Shown: positions 41,599-51,209 of the stretch, one piece after another
How the letters are laid out: each line of letters begins with the position of its first letter
Position numbering within the stretch: position 1 is the first letter of the stretch
The notes under the pieces: generated by a model
Told to the model about the DNA's origin: nothing
The model's database searches: none
What the model saw: the letters and a program-made list of their open reading frames with translations, nothing else
Program-made: the position numbers and the translations under genes
DNA from: Marinobacterium sp.
GTDB taxonomy: Bacteria; Pseudomonadota; Gammaproteobacteria; Pseudomonadales; Balneatricaceae
Direction: 5' to 3'
Length of the DNA: 51,379 nt
NCBI GenBank assembly: GCA_030602245.1
Contig: JAUWAC010000019.1
Coordinates: 1-51,379 of the forward strand

Positions 41599-42261
41599 TC
41601 AGTCGGTCAGCTCCAGGCCCATCTGCCAGAAGCTGATCTCCATCCGGGTCGCGGTGCGAAAACGCTTCTCCAGCGCCGCCAGGCGGGCGGGGGGCAGATC
41701 CTGTCCCAGCCGGTCCAGCAGCTCGCGTTCGCTGGCCGCGGCCTGCTGGTATTCCGCGCTCAGGTACATCTCGATCCAGGCGTTGTACGGGTTGTCGGCC
41801 CGTCGGGTATCGGGCTGTTCGGCCAGCCAGCGGGCGATCTCGGCATAGCCGAGAATGCAGGGGGCCAGTGCCACATGCAGATCGAGCAGGTCGCCGGCCA
41901 GCCCCGCATCCAGCACGTAGCGGGTGTAGGCCACGGTGGCGGCGGCTTCCGGCAGCGCCTGCAGCTCCGCTTCGCTGATGCCCCAGTCGCGGCAGTACTG
42001 CACATGCAGGCCGATCTCGGTGTCGAGCATGGCGTTGAGGCCGGCCTGGGCGTAGCGCATGCTGGCCAGATCCTCGCTCTTGAAGATCGCCAGCCCCCAG
42101 GCCCGGCTGAACTGAAGCAGGAACAGGTAGTCCTGCTTCAGATAATGCTGGAAGCATTCTGTCGCCAGCGTGCCCTGCCCGAGCTGGCGCACGAAGGCGT
42201 GCTGGATGTACGCAGTCCAGTCATCCTGGCAGCGCTGTTTCAGCTGTTCATACAGGGACAT
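41599..42261 (-). CDS. tenA: aminopyrimidine aminohydrolase TenA (thiaminase II)
   Basis: TenA hydrolyses amino-HMP from degraded thiamin to HMP. The 220-residue helical protein has HYLKQDYLFLLQFSRAWGLA near the N-terminus and HVALAPCILGYAEIAR with the probable catalytic Cys. It lies between the ThiY binding protein and thiC, which fits a salvage role. Confidence 0.93.
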   Translation of the reverse strand: MSLYEQLKQRCQDDWTAYIQHAFVRQLGQGTLATECFQHYLKQDYLFLLQFSRAWGLAIFKSEDLASMRYAQAGLNAMLDTEIGLHVQYCRDWGISEAELQALPEAAATVAYTRYVLDAGLAGDLLDLHVALAPCILGYAEIARWLAEQPDTRRADNPYNAWIEMYLSAEYQQAAASERELLDRLGQDLPPARLAALEKRFRTATRMEISFWQMGLELTD

Positions 42262-42270
42262 GGTCGCTCC

Positions 42271-43203
42271 TCAGGGGCTGACGGCGTAGGTGTCGACGGC
42301 CGGGTTGGCACGGGTCAGGCCCTGCGCCTGCATGAAGGCACCGAAACGCTGGTATCGGCCGGCATCCAGTGCTGCCGGGCGCAGCGCGAAGCGGGTCAGG
42401 GTGTCGCGCCAGGCGCGGCGGTTCAGCTCGGTGTCGAGCTCCTCCGGCTTGTAGCTGACGAAGCTGTCCCAGGCCGCGTCCGGATGGTTGACGATGTACT
42501 GGGTCGCCTGCTCCAGCGCGGTCATCACCCGGCCCCAGCGGTCGTCGTCCTGCTGTGCTTTGTTGACCACCAGAATCAGCTCGTCGTAGGCCGGCACCCC
42601 TTCCTCCTCAACAAAGAAGGCGCGGCCGGGGTGGCCCTCGATATCCATCTGGTTGAGTTCGAAGTTGCGGAAGGCGCCGATGACGGCATCGACCTGACCG
42701 CTGATGACCGAGGGCGACAGCGACCAGTTGACGTTGATCAGCTCGATATCGTCGCGCGTGAGGCCGTGCTGGCTGAGCATGGCGCTCAGCAGTGCATCTT
42801 CGAAACCGCTGACCGAGTAGCCCACCTTCTTGCCCTTGAGGTCAGCGATGCTGTTGATCGGACCGTCTTTCAGCACCACCAGCGAGCTCAGCGGCGTGGC
42901 CACCAGGGTACCGACGCGCACCAGCGGCAGGCCCTGATCCACCTGCAGGTGCAGTTGCGGCTGGTAGCTGATCGCCATATCGGCCTGTCCGGCCGCGACC
43001 ATCTTCGGCGGCAGCGACGGGTCGGCGGGTTCGACCAGAGACACGTCCAGCCCCTGTTCGGCAAAGTAGCCCTTTTGCTGAGCCACGATCAGCGGGCCGT
43101 GGTCGGGGTTGATGAACCAGTCCAGCAGCAGCTCGACCTTATCGGCCGCGAAGCTCTGCAGTGAGAACAGTGAGGTCAGTACAAGCACACTCAGGCGTTT
43201 CAT
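42271..43203 (-). CDS. thiY: thiamin-pyrimidine ABC transporter binding protein (ThiY-like)
   Basis: Start ATG 43203 opens a Sec signal peptide (MKRLSVLVLTSLFSLQSFAA). The mature part is an NMT1/THI5-like domain (LLLDWFINPDHGPLIVAQQKGYFAEQGL). ThiY binds formylaminopyrimidine in the periplasm for import by ThiXZ. A frame extending to 43242 would spoil the signal peptide. The gene is 13 bp after the permease stop, and tenA follows after 9 bp. Confidence 0.9.
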   Translation of the reverse strand: MKRLSVLVLTSLFSLQSFAADKVELLLDWFINPDHGPLIVAQQKGYFAEQGLDVSLVEPADPSLPPKMVAAGQADMAISYQPQLHLQVDQGLPLVRVGTLVATPLSSLVVLKDGPINSIADLKGKKVGYSVSGFEDALLSAMLSQHGLTRDDIELINVNWSLSPSVISGQVDAVIGAFRNFELNQMDIEGHPGRAFFVEEEGVPAYDELILVVNKAQQDDDRWGRVMTALEQATQYIVNHPDAAWDSFVSYKPEELDTELNRRAWRDTLTRFALRPAALDAGRYQRFGAFMQAQGLTRANPAVDTYAVSP

Positions 43204-43216
43204 GGGGTCTCTCCCG

Positions 43217-43999
43217 TTAGCGTGATCCGGCGCTGCCGGCATCAGGGTTTAACAGCGTGTCCGCCTGCCAGGGTGTGAGCCGGCGGGCGAGGTGATCAAT
43301 CAGGAAATAGAGCGCGACCGCGATCAGCGCCAGAACCAGCAGTGCGGCAAACATCAGGTCCACCTGCATGCGCGCGTTGGCGTTCAGCATCAGGTAGCCA
43401 AGCCCGGTGGAGGAGCCGACCCACTCACCGACCACGGCTCCGATCGGCGCCACCGATGCGGCCACGCGCAGGCCGGAAGCGAAGGCGGGCAGCGCGGCGG
43501 GCAGACGAATCTGCAGCAGCTGAGCACGACGGCTGGCGCCAAGGGTGCGGGCCAGTTTCAGATAACCGGTCGGGGTGCGGCGCAGGCCATCGAAACAGGC
43601 CGCCGTGACCGGGAAATAGATGATCAGGGTCGCCATCGCCACCTTCGACGCCATGCCGTAGCCAAGCCACAGCATCAGTACCGGGGCCAGCGCGAACACC
43701 GGAATCGCCTGACTGACCACCAGCACCGGCATCAGCCAGCGGCGCAGGCCGCCCCAGGTGATCAGCGACAGGGCACTGGCCAGCCCGAGCAGCACGCCGC
43801 ACAGCAGGCCGAGCAGAATCTCGGCCAGCGTGACAGCGGCGTGGCGCGTCAACAGAGGCAGCTGCTGGAGCAGGGTGTCCAGCACCTGCAGCGGGCCGGG
43901 CAGGATGAAGGGCGGCGCGGCGCTCAGCCAGACCACGCATTGCCATAGCAATGTAAGACCAAGGGTAATCAGCAGCGGGCGCAGCATACGGGCGATCAT
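43217..43999 (-). CDS. thiX: thiamin-precursor ABC transporter permease (ThiX-like)
   Basis: The 260-residue protein has about six TM segments and a permease coupling loop GYLKLARTLGASRRAQLLQIRLPAA. ATG 43999 overlaps the ATPase stop by ATGA. With the neighbouring ATPase and binding protein it forms the pyrimidine-precursor importer. A much longer merged frame beginning at 44647 is an artefact. Confidence 0.88.
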   Translation of the reverse strand: MIARMLRPLLITLGLTLLWQCVVWLSAAPPFILPGPLQVLDTLLQQLPLLTRHAAVTLAEILLGLLCGVLLGLASALSLITWGGLRRWLMPVLVVSQAIPVFALAPVLMLWLGYGMASKVAMATLIIYFPVTAACFDGLRRTPTGYLKLARTLGASRRAQLLQIRLPAALPAFASGLRVAASVAPIGAVVGEWVGSSTGLGYLMLNANARMQVDLMFAALLVLALIAVALYFLIDHLARRLTPWQADTLLNPDAGSAGSR

Positions 44000-44733
44000 G
44001 CACGCCCTCCCGCCAGCAGTTCCAGCAGCTGCCCCTGTAGCGACAGTACGGCCGGGTCGCTGACCTGTCGCGGTGCGTCTCCGGGCGGCGTGATCGGCGC
44101 GCTCAGGCGGGCTGGCCGGCCCTGCAGCACCAGCACCCGGTCGGACAGCCGCAGCGCCTCCAGCGGATCGTGGGTGATCATCAGCACGGTGCGATCGGCC
44201 AGCAGTTGGGCGGCAAGGTCCTGCAGTTTCAGTCGGTTGATCGCATCCAGTGCCGAGAAGGGTTCGTCCATGCAGACCAGCGGACGCTCCTGAAACAGGG
44301 TGCGGGCCAGCGCCACGCGCTGGCGCTGGCCACCGGACAGCTGCGCCGGACGGGCGTCGGCCAGCTGTGCCAGCCCGACCTGGGCCAGCAGATAGCGTGC
44401 CCGCTCGCGCTGCTCGGCATTGCAGCGGCCATGTTGATGCAGGCGTGCTTCGAGCAGCACGTTGTCGAGTACGCTGAGCCAGGGCAGCAGCAGGTCGTCC
44501 TGCGCCATCCAGGCCACGCGTCCGGCCAGCGGTTTGCCATCGCTGCAATAGACCCTGCCGTGCACGTCGGCGTCGTCGGCGATACCGCACAGCAGTTGCA
44601 ACAGCGAGCTTTTGCCCACGCCGGACTGGCCCAGAATGCTGGTCCACTGGCGTGCCGGCAAGTCGAGGTTCAGGCCGCTGAAGACGCAGTGATGCTGCCA
44701 GCTCAGGCTGGCGTTCTCAAGGCGGATATCCAA
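43996..44733 (-). CDS. thiZ: thiamin-precursor ABC transporter ATP-binding protein (ThiZ-like)
   Basis: The 245-residue ATPase has Walker A GQSGVGKSS (about 35-43), signature LSGGQRQRVALAR and Walker B LVCMDEPFSALD. The start is TTG 44733, three bases after the thiD stop, with GGTGG upstream; this weak start may lower transporter levels relative to ThiD. It belongs to the same operon. Confidence 0.88.
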   Translation of the reverse strand: MDIRLENASLSWQHHCVFSGLNLDLPARQWTSILGQSGVGKSSLLQLLCGIADDADVHGRVYCSDGKPLAGRVAWMAQDDLLLPWLSVLDNVLLEARLHQHGRCNAEQRERARYLLAQVGLAQLADARPAQLSGGQRQRVALARTLFQERPLVCMDEPFSALDAINRLKLQDLAAQLLADRTVLMITHDPLEALRLSDRVLVLQGRPARLSAPITPPGDAPRQVSDPAVLSLQGQLLELLAGGRA

Positions 44734-44736
44734 GGC

Positions 44737-45552
44737 TTACCACCAGCGGTGGAAGTGATGGGTCGGGCCGTGACCGCTGCCAACCTGCAGGCGGTCGGCG
44801 GCGGCGATCGCGTCGGTGATGTAAGCCTTGGCCTGCTCCACGGCCGCGGCGATCGACAGGCCGCGGGCCAGCCCGGCGGCGATGGCCGATGACAGCGTAC
44901 AGCCGGTGCCATGGGTGTTGTGGGTGACGATGCGCCGCGCCGGCAGCCAGTGCTCCCGGCCGTCTTCGAGCAGCAGGTCGGCACTGTCCTCGCTGGCCGA
45001 GTCGGCCAGATGGCCGCCCTTGATCAGCACCGCCTGTGGTCCGAGCGCCAGCAGCGCTTCGGCCTGAGCCTGCATCTGGGTGCCATCGCGCGCTTCCGCC
45101 GTGCCCAGCAGCACGGCCGCTTCCGGCAGGTTGGGCGTGATCAGTCGGGCCAGCGGCAGCAGTTCACGGCGCAGCGCATCGACCGCTTCGTCGACCAGCA
45201 GTTTGTCGCCGCTTTTGGCGACCATGACCGGATCCAGCACGATGTTGGTGATGGCCCGCTGGCGCAGGACGCCGGCGATCGTGACGATCGTTTCGGGCTG
45301 GCTCAGCATGCCGATCTTGATCGCGTCGATGCGCAGATCGTCGAGCACGGTGTTCAGCTGCTCGGCAATGAAGGCCGGCGGCACGTCGTGAATGGCGCGC
45401 ACTTCGCGGGTGTTCTGGGCCGTCAGCGCGGTAATGACCGAGGCGCCGTAGACGCCCAGGGCGGAGAAGGCCTTCAGGTCGGCTTGGATGCCGGCGCCGC
45501 CACCGCTGTCAGATCCGGCGATGGTCAGTGCAATGGGGGTTGTGGTGTTCAT
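44737..45552 (-). CDS. thiD: hydroxymethylpyrimidine/phosphomethylpyrimidine kinase
   Basis: ThiD phosphorylates HMP and HMP-P to HMP-PP for thiamin synthesis. The 271-residue ribokinase-fold protein starts with [20 protein letters not shown] and has the C-terminal [23 protein letters not shown] motif. It is the first gene after the TPP riboswitch. Confidence 0.96.
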   Translation of the reverse strand: MNTTTPIALTIAGSDSGGGAGIQADLKAFSALGVYGASVITALTAQNTREVRAIHDVPPAFIAEQLNTVLDDLRIDAIKIGMLSQPETIVTIAGVLRQRAITNIVLDPVMVAKSGDKLLVDEAVDALRRELLPLARLITPNLPEAAVLLGTAEARDGTQMQAQAEALLALGPQAVLIKGGHLADSASEDSADLLLEDGREHWLPARRIVTHNTHGTGCTLSSAIAAGLARGLSIAAAVEQAKAYITDAIAAADRLQVGSGHGPTHHFHRWW

Positions 45553-45627
45553 GACAGGCTCCTCTGTAACGGGTGAACCGCACAGCCGGCCTGCGGACAG
45601 AAAGGGTTGCAGTGCATAGGTCTATCT

Positions 45628-45712
45628 CGATTTCCTACGCCGGTTCAAGCCGGATCAGGTTCAGCGGGTTTGATCTCAGCCCTGCGCCAGTGGCGGCGGG
45701 GCACCCCGACCA
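45628..45712 (-). ncRNA. TPP riboswitch
   Basis: On the minus strand the conserved TPP-aptamer parts appear in order: GGGGTGCC at the 5' side, CTGAGA, ACCCGCTGAACCTGATCCGG and GGCGTAGGAAA. It sits 76 bp before thiD and should turn down the whole thi operon when thiamin diphosphate is high, most likely at translation initiation, since no clear terminator follows. Confidence 0.95.
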
Positions 45713-45731
45713 AGATATTGATGTCGGCGAC

Positions 45732-45760
45732 AGTCTAGGGGCTGTTCGGCAGGCTGTCTA
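45732..45760 (-). promoter_or_regulatory. promoter of the thi operon
   Basis: On the minus strand TAGACA (45755-45760), a 17-bp spacer and TAGACT (45732-45737), 20 bp before the riboswitch. Confidence 0.6.
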
Positions 45761-45853
45761 CCGGCAAACGGGACCCTATCGACTATAAATGTAGTCAGCC
45801 GGTCGCTGATGCGACGCTGACCCGTACGACTCCGAGAAGAAGAGGATGGCAGC

Positions 45854-46045
45854 ATGAATCCCGTCGAATATCTGGATACGCACTGCCCCTGGTGCGCCGA
45901 GATGATCAGTCTGGAGATTGAGTGCATCGAGCCGGAGCAGGAGTACATCGAGGACTGTCCGGTGTGCTGTGCACCGATGCTGGTCAGTGTGCGGATTCCC
46001 TGCGCAGGGCCACCGTGGCTTCAGGTCGAGCGTGAGGGGGGCTAG
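45854..46045 (+). CDS. CPXCG-motif cysteine-rich zinc-ribbon protein
   Basis: A 63-residue protein with THCPWCAEMI and EDCPVCCAPM: two Cys-X2-Cys pairs that should bind one zinc. This is the CPXCG family of small proteins, widespread in Proteobacteria, function unknown. CHAD gene starts 5 bp downstream, so they are probably co-transcribed. Confidence 0.88.
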   Translation: MNPVEYLDTHCPWCAEMISLEIECIEPEQEYIEDCPVCCAPMLVSVRIPCAGPPWLQVEREGG

Positions 46046-46050
46046 CGCCG

Positions 46051-46917
46051 ATGGCTGACAGTGGCAAACGCGACCACAAACGCTTGCAGGCAGCGCTGCA
46101 ACAGACCGCCGTCCGGTTGCTTGAAGAGGCGCTGGCCGTGATTGAGGCGCGTGAGCCGCTTGGCGAGGCGGAGGTCGTGCATCGGTTGCGCGTGGCGATG
46201 AAACGGTTGCGTGCGTTGTTGCGGCTGCTGCGCTCGAGTCTGCCGGCGTCCGGCTATCGCGCCCTGAACGCACGCTGTCGTGAGCTGGCCGGACGTCTCG
46301 CCGAGGATCGCGATGCCGAGGTTGCACAGGCGACTCTGCGCAGGTTGCTCGCCGATTCACCGGCGCAGGCGAGTCGGGTACGGTTGCTGGCTGCGCTGGC
46401 ACCGGCGCAGGATAGTGAATGCGCGGCTCCGCGCCCATCATGGCAGGCGTTGGCGGAGGAGCTGGCTGCGCTGCAGCGAATCTGCTCCGGCGTGGCGTTG
46501 CCGGGCATCAGTCGGCGGCGGCTGAGACAGGCGTTGCAGAACAGCTATCGTGAGGGCGCCAGACTGGGGCGTCGGGCGCGGAAAATCGAGGACACGGAGC
46601 TGCTGCATGAGTGGCGTAAGGCGGTCAAGCGCGTCTATTACCAGAACCAGTTACTGCGCGAGCGGCAAAACCGGCATCTGCGACAGCTGAAAACGCTCAG
46701 CGACTGTCTTGGCGATCTGCACGATCTCGACATGCTGGAGCAGCGGCTGCTGGCGCAGCGTCATCGCTATTGGCGCGATGATCTCGATCTGCTGCAACCA
46801 CGCCTGGATGCGGCCCGGCGCCGGTTGTATCGCAAGGCGTTGAAGCAGGGGAACAAGGTGTTCGGCCGGCGCGACCTGAAACAGCATGTTCGGCGTGTGG
46901 TGAAGGCGTCGCTATAG
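46051..46917 (+). CDS. CHAD domain protein
   Basis: The 288-residue basic, helical protein has CHAD motifs: [19 protein letters not shown] near the N-terminus and [19 protein letters not shown] in the middle, with conserved His and Lys/Arg. CHAD domains bind inorganic polyphosphate. It lacks the CYTH domain often fused to CHAD. It follows the zinc-ribbon gene closely. Confidence 0.88.
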   Translation: MADSGKRDHKRLQAALQQTAVRLLEEALAVIEAREPLGEAEVVHRLRVAMKRLRALLRLLRSSLPASGYRALNARCRELAGRLAEDRDAEVAQATLRRLLADSPAQASRVRLLAALAPAQDSECAAPRPSWQALAEELAALQRICSGVALPGISRRRLRQALQNSYREGARLGRRARKIEDTELLHEWRKAVKRVYYQNQLLRERQNRHLRQLKTLSDCLGDLHDLDMLEQRLLAQRHRYWRDDLDLLQPRLDAARRRLYRKALKQGNKVFGRRDLKQHVRRVVKASL

Positions 46918-47008
46918 TGCTAGCCTTCGGGGACGCTCCGCATACAAACTCCGTGGATGCCGGCATTCGGGCATCTCCCGCAGAACCTCATGGAATTGGA
47001 GGTTATTC

Positions 47009-48637
47009 ATGTTGCTCGCAAACCTTTCCGTCCGTCGCAAGCTCTGGGCCCTGATTCTGGTGGCCGCCGTGCTGCTCGGTCTGGTGTCGTTCCTGTCACT
47101 GCTGGATATGCGTGCCTCGCTGCACCAGGAACGCCGGCATCAGCTGCAGGCGCTCGTCGATAGTGTTCACAGCCTGCTGCAGGCTCAGCAGCAGCGGGTG
47201 GCGAGCGGGGAGGTGGATGCCGAGCAGGCGCGCGAAACGGCGCGGCAGCTGATCGAAACCATGCGCTACGGTGATGAGGGGTACTACTTTGTCATCGACC
47301 GCACGGCGCGTGTCGTTGCGCATGGCGGCAAGCCGGCGCTGGCCGGGCAGGCGATGGGCGACAGCCGCAGCAGTGACGGGCAACCGATCTTTCGCCGCAT
47401 GGCCGATCTGATCGGTGGCGATCAGGACGCACAGTATCTGGAATACGACTGGCCCAAAGCCGGGGAAGCACAACCGCAGGCGAAGCTGACCTACGCGCGG
47501 GCCTTCGAGCCCTGGGGATGGGTCATTGCCAGCGGCGTCTATATTCAGGATCTGAACGCCACCCTGCTCGGTGACGCGCTCCATATCGGCATACAGCTGC
47601 TGGGTGCGCTGATCATCATGGGGATCGTGGCCTGGCTGATCGGGCGTTCGATCTGCCGGCCGCTGGATCGCGTCAGTGCGGTGATGGTCAGGGTCGCCGA
47701 TGGCGATCTGCGTGAACGTACCGGGCTTAACAGCCGCGATGAGCTGGGTCGGGTCGGTCGACAGATCGACCGTACGCTGGAGATGTTCCAGAGCCTGATA
47801 CAGAGCATCGCGGCCAGTTCGACGCAGCTCAACAGCAGTGCCGGTGAGCTCGCCGGCAGCGCGGATGCAACCAGCCGCGCACTGGATCGGCAGGCGCAGG
47901 AGGCCGAGCTGCTGTCGACAGCAATGAACGAGATGGCGGCGAGTATTCACGAGATCGCCCGCAGCGCCGGCGATACCGCCAGCGCAATCGACAGTGCCGA
48001 TCACGAGGCCGACGAGGGCAGCCACGATGTCGAGGACACCGTGCAGCGGATCAAGGCGCTGGCGCAGGAGGTCGAGGCGGCATCGGCGGTGATTCGTGAG
48101 CTGGAGGGTGATACCGAGCAGATCAGTGAGGTGCTGGGGCAGATCGAGGCGATCTCGGAGCAGACCAACCTGCTGGCGCTCAACGCCGCCATCGAGGCGG
48201 CGCGTGCCGGAGAGTCCGGTCGCGGTTTCGCCGTGGTGGCGGACGAGGTGCGTCAGCTCGCCCAGCGGACGCGGGGCTCCACCGAGCAGATTCGGGATAT
48301 GAACGAGCGCCTGAGCAAGGCGGCGAAGCGGGCTGTCGATGTAATGGAGCGCTCGCGCAGGGGCGCTGATGAGAGCGTCTCCAAGGCTCTGCAGGCCGGT
48401 GAGGAGCTGACCCGTATCGTCAGTGACATGAATGCGGTGCGCGATATGGGCACGCAGGTGGCTGCCGCGGCCGAACAGCAGAGTCAGGTGTCGGAAGAGA
48501 TGAACAGCAATCTGCTGTCGATTACGCGGGCGTCGGAAGCGACAGCGGCTGCCGCCAGCACGGTGGCCGCCAGCAGCGCACAGCTCAGGGCGCTGGCCGG
48601 TGAGCTGCAGCAGCAGGTGAGCCGCTTTCGCACCTGA
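47009..48637 (+). CDS. methyl-accepting chemotaxis protein, single Cache domain
   Basis: The 542-residue receptor has TM1 (about 13-35), a periplasmic single-Cache domain (about 36-190; [24 protein letters not shown]), TM2 (about 190-212), HAMP (about 213-265) and a cytoplasmic signalling domain with the hairpin tip [44 protein letters not shown] lies before the ATG. It has no local che genes. The ligand is unknown; sCache receptors often sense small organic acids. Confidence 0.92.
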   Translation: MLLANLSVRRKLWALILVAAVLLGLVSFLSLLDMRASLHQERRHQLQALVDSVHSLLQAQQQRVASGEVDAEQARETARQLIETMRYGDEGYYFVIDRTARVVAHGGKPALAGQAMGDSRSSDGQPIFRRMADLIGGDQDAQYLEYDWPKAGEAQPQAKLTYARAFEPWGWVIASGVYIQDLNATLLGDALHIGIQLLGALIIMGIVAWLIGRSICRPLDRVSAVMVRVADGDLRERTGLNSRDELGRVGRQIDRTLEMFQSLIQSIAASSTQLNSSAGELAGSADATSRALDRQAQEAELLSTAMNEMAASIHEIARSAGDTASAIDSADHEADEGSHDVEDTVQRIKALAQEVEAASAVIRELEGDTEQISEVLGQIEAISEQTNLLALNAAIEAARAGESGRGFAVVADEVRQLAQRTRGSTEQIRDMNERLSKAAKRAVDVMERSRRGADESVSKALQAGEELTRIVSDMNAVRDMGTQVAAAAEQQSQVSEEMNSNLLSITRASEATAAAASTVAASSAQLRALAGELQQQVSRFRT

Positions 48638-48707
48638 TCTGGGACAGCGGAGTCAGCCTGCGTATACTGGGTGACGTCTCTGTCAGTTTCAGCCACCGGG
48701 TCCGATC

Positions 48708-49349
48708 ATGAAATACCGCATTATTCCCGTTACTCCGTTCCAGCAGAACTGCACCCTGCTCTGGTGCGAGCAGACGCTACAGGCCGCCGTCGTGGATCCA
48801 GGCGGTGATCTGGCGTTGATTCGACGCGCCATCGACGAGGAGGGCGTCACGCTGACGCGCATCCTGCTGACCCATGGGCATCTCGACCATGTCGGCGGCA
48901 CGGCCGTGCTGGCGCGGGATGCGGGTGTCCCGGTCGAAGGGCCGCAGCGGGAAGACAAGTTCTGGATCGATGGGCTGGAACAGCAGAGCGCGATGTTCGG
49001 TTTTGATGAGGTCGAGCACTTCGAGCCGCAGCGCTGGCTGGAGGACGGCGACAGCGTGCGTATCGGTAATGAGCAGCTGGAGGTGCTGCACTGCCCCGGC
49101 CATACCCCGGGCCACGTGGTGTTCTTCCATCGGGCCTCGAATCTGGCACTGGTGGGAGATGTCCTGTTTCAGGGCTCGATCGGGCGCACCGATTTCCCCC
49201 GCGGCGATCACGCAACGCTGATCAGCTCGATCCGCAACAAGCTGTTTCCGCTCGGAGACACGGTGCGGTTTATCCCCGGTCACGGCCCGATGTCGACGTT
49301 CGGTGATGAGCGCCGCACTAATCCCTTTGTGGCGGATCGTCGGGGCTGA
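48708..49349 (+). CDS. MBL-fold metallo-hydrolase (glyoxalase II-like)
   Basis: The 213-residue protein has the metal motif [10 protein letters not shown], further His in CPGHTPGHV, Asp in [15 protein letters not shown] and a final His in IPGHGP. This is the YcbL-type glyoxalase II-like family. The substrate is not certain. Its 3' end overlaps the DUF502 gene by 32 bp, tail to tail. Confidence 0.9.
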   Translation: MKYRIIPVTPFQQNCTLLWCEQTLQAAVVDPGGDLALIRRAIDEEGVTLTRILLTHGHLDHVGGTAVLARDAGVPVEGPQREDKFWIDGLEQQSAMFGFDEVEHFEPQRWLEDGDSVRIGNEQLEVLHCPGHTPGHVVFFHRASNLALVGDVLFQGSIGRTDFPRGDHATLISSIRNKLFPLGDTVRFIPGHGPMSTFGDERRTNPFVADRRG

Positions 49350-49959
49350 GGGCTGACGACTCCTTGCTGCTGGTCGAGACGCCGCCGCTGACGATAAAGG
49401 TGGTGACCTGAGACGGACGTGCATCGATCGGGGTCACCCGATCCCGCGGCACGATCAGCAGATTGCCGGCAAAGTTGTAGGACTGCGGCAGATAGACGGC
49501 GACATCGTCTTTCAGCCCCAGCATCGACAGATCTTCGCGGGTGATAAAGCCGACCACGCGAATTCCCGCATCGGCACTGAGCTGCACCAGCACCGGACGA
49601 TCAAAACCACGGTGATCGCCCAGCAGGGCCTTGAACAGATCCGACAGCGAGGTGTACAGCAGACGGACCAGCGGGATGCGTTGCAGCAGCCGGTCGATTC
49701 GCTGCAGCAGAAAGCGGCCCAGATAGATCGACGCCAGAATGCCCGCCAGCAGGATCAGACCCAGCACTAACGCCAGCCCCAGCACGGAGCGCAGCCACTG
49801 GGGCAGCTCCCGGCCGATGAATGTTTCCATGTATTGCCCGAGGGTCGAGAACAGCAGGCTGTCCAGCGTGGTCAGGATCGCCCAGACCAGATAGATCGTC
49901 AGCACCGCCGGCAGCAGCACGAGCAGGCCCTGAAAGAACAACCGCAACAGTGTCTTCAT
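49318..49959 (-). CDS. DUF502 membrane protein
   Basis: The 213-residue protein has two N-terminal TM segments (about 8-32 and 57-82) and a C-terminal cytoplasmic beta-rich domain with [25 protein letters not shown]. This is the DUF502 family; the role is unknown. It lies 9 bp after pfkA and is probably in the same operon. Confidence 0.88.
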   Translation of the reverse strand: MKTLLRLFFQGLLVLLPAVLTIYLVWAILTTLDSLLFSTLGQYMETFIGRELPQWLRSVLGLALVLGLILLAGILASIYLGRFLLQRIDRLLQRIPLVRLLYTSLSDLFKALLGDHRGFDRPVLVQLSADAGIRVVGFITREDLSMLGLKDDVAVYLPQSYNFAGNLLIVPRDRVTPIDARPSQVTTFIVSGGVSTSSKESSALSPDDPPQRD

Positions 49960-49968
49960 GAGACCTCC

Positions 49969-50973
49969 TCAGCGGTGGATCTGCAGGGCGAGGTCGAGCA
50001 GCGTCGGATCCAGCCCCTTGCGGAAACTGATCACGTCGTGCAGCGGAACATCGAGAATACGCCCGTTGCGCACGCCCACCATGATGTCGTCATAGCCGGC
50101 CTGAAGATAGCTGACCGCCATCGCGCCCATGCAGGTCGCCAGTACCCGGTCATGCCCGGTCGGGCTGCCGCCGCGCTGAATATGGCCAAGAATGCAGACG
50201 CGCGGATCCTGCCCATGCTCGCGCAGCTGCTCCGCCAGACGATAGGTGAGCCCGGGTGTCGGCCCCTCGGCGACGACGATGATGCCGCTGGAGCCGGTGC
50301 CGGCGCGGCGGCTTTCCGCCAGCTCCTGACTGATGCGGCTGACCTCGATCATGCGCTCGGGAACAATGACCATCTCCGCGCCGGCTGCCATGCCGACATG
50401 CACGGCGATAAAGCCTGAGTTGCGCCCCATCACCTCGACCAGAAAGTGGCGCTCGTGCGACGTGGCGGTATCGCGAATGCGGTCGATCGCCTCCAGGGCC
50501 GTGTTGACCGCGGTGTCGAAGCCGATCGTATCGTCGGTGCCGAAGATATCGTTATCGATCGTGCCGGGCAGGCCGATCACATCAAGGCCGGTCTCCTGGG
50601 TCAGCAGATGGGCACCGGTCAGCGAGCCGTCGCCCCCGATGACCACCAGTGCGCCAATGCCGCGCCGGCGCAGAATCTCCGCTGCCTGTGCTCGTACCGC
50701 GGGATCCTTGAATGCCTCGCAGCGGTCGCTCTTCAGGATGGTGCCGCCGCGCTGCACGATGTTGCTGACCGACGAGGAGTTCATCTCTTCCATATCGTCG
50801 GCGATCAGACCGCTGTATCCCCGGTTAATGCCGAACACTCGAATACCCTGTCTCAGTGCTGCACGCACCACACCTCGAATCGCCGGATTCATGCCGGGTG
50901 CGTCGCCGCCGCTGGTCAGCACCGCGATGGCGTCATACTGCTTTTCCACGTTCAGTGATGGCAGGGTGTACAT
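49969..50973 (-). CDS. pfkA: 6-phosphofructokinase, ATP-dependent type
   Basis: PfkA phosphorylates fructose-6-phosphate to fructose-1,6-bisphosphate. The 334-residue protein has TSGGDAPGMN, the ATP-type GGDGS motif (pyrophosphate enzymes have GGDDS), the catalytic PGTIDND and EVMGRNSGFIA. ATG 50973 has AGGAGGGAA before it. Presence of Pfk beside HexR-type regulation suggests a working Embden-Meyerhof pathway, which is not universal in this order. Confidence 0.94.
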   Translation of the reverse strand: MYTLPSLNVEKQYDAIAVLTSGGDAPGMNPAIRGVVRAALRQGIRVFGINRGYSGLIADDMEEMNSSSVSNIVQRGGTILKSDRCEAFKDPAVRAQAAEILRRRGIGALVVIGGDGSLTGAHLLTQETGLDVIGLPGTIDNDIFGTDDTIGFDTAVNTALEAIDRIRDTATSHERHFLVEVMGRNSGFIAVHVGMAAGAEMVIVPERMIEVSRISQELAESRRAGTGSSGIIVVAEGPTPGLTYRLAEQLREHGQDPRVCILGHIQRGGSPTGHDRVLATCMGAMAVSYLQAGYDDIMVGVRNGRILDVPLHDVISFRKGLDPTLLDLALQIHR

Positions 50974-51012
50974 ATTCCCTCCTGGATGTCTGGCAAGGCC
51001 GCTGCTGGTTCA

Positions 51013-51040
51013 ACTATATCCTGCGTACCGACCGTAACAA
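51013..51040 (-). promoter_or_regulatory. promoter of pfkA
   Basis: On the minus strand TTGTTA (51035-51040), a 16-bp spacer and TATAGT (51013-51018), about 40 bp before the pfkA ATG. Confidence 0.6.
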
Positions 51041-51080
51041 GTCGCGGATAGCAGCCTGATCGGGAGTGATGACAGAGCCG

Positions 51081-51108
51081 TTGACAGGCGCCTCTGCGTC
51101 AGTAGAAT
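51081..51108 (+). promoter_or_regulatory. rRNA operon promoter P1
   Basis: TTGACA (51081-51086), a 16-bp spacer and TAGAAT (51103-51108), followed by a GC-rich ACGCCCCC discriminator as in stringently controlled rRNA promoters. Confidence 0.75.
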
Positions 51109-51181
51109 ACGCCCCCACTTCAGCGCCGACGGCTCGCGCCGGCAGACAGCGAACACATTCGATGAATGCTGCAAAAAGTCG

Positions 51182-51209
51182 TTGACACTGAAGCAAAAAG
51201 CGCTAAGAT
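51182..51209 (+). promoter_or_regulatory. rRNA operon promoter P2
   Basis: TTGACA (51182-51187), a 16-bp spacer and TAAGAT (51204-51209), followed by a GC-rich discriminator (GCGCCTCGC), 101 bp after P1. Confidence 0.8.

Noticed and set aside
43217..44647. A 476-codon minus-strand protein fusing an arginine-rich N-terminus to the permease
   Set aside because: The first part is an out-of-frame shadow of the ATPase gene; the permease starts at 43999 with an ATGA overlap.
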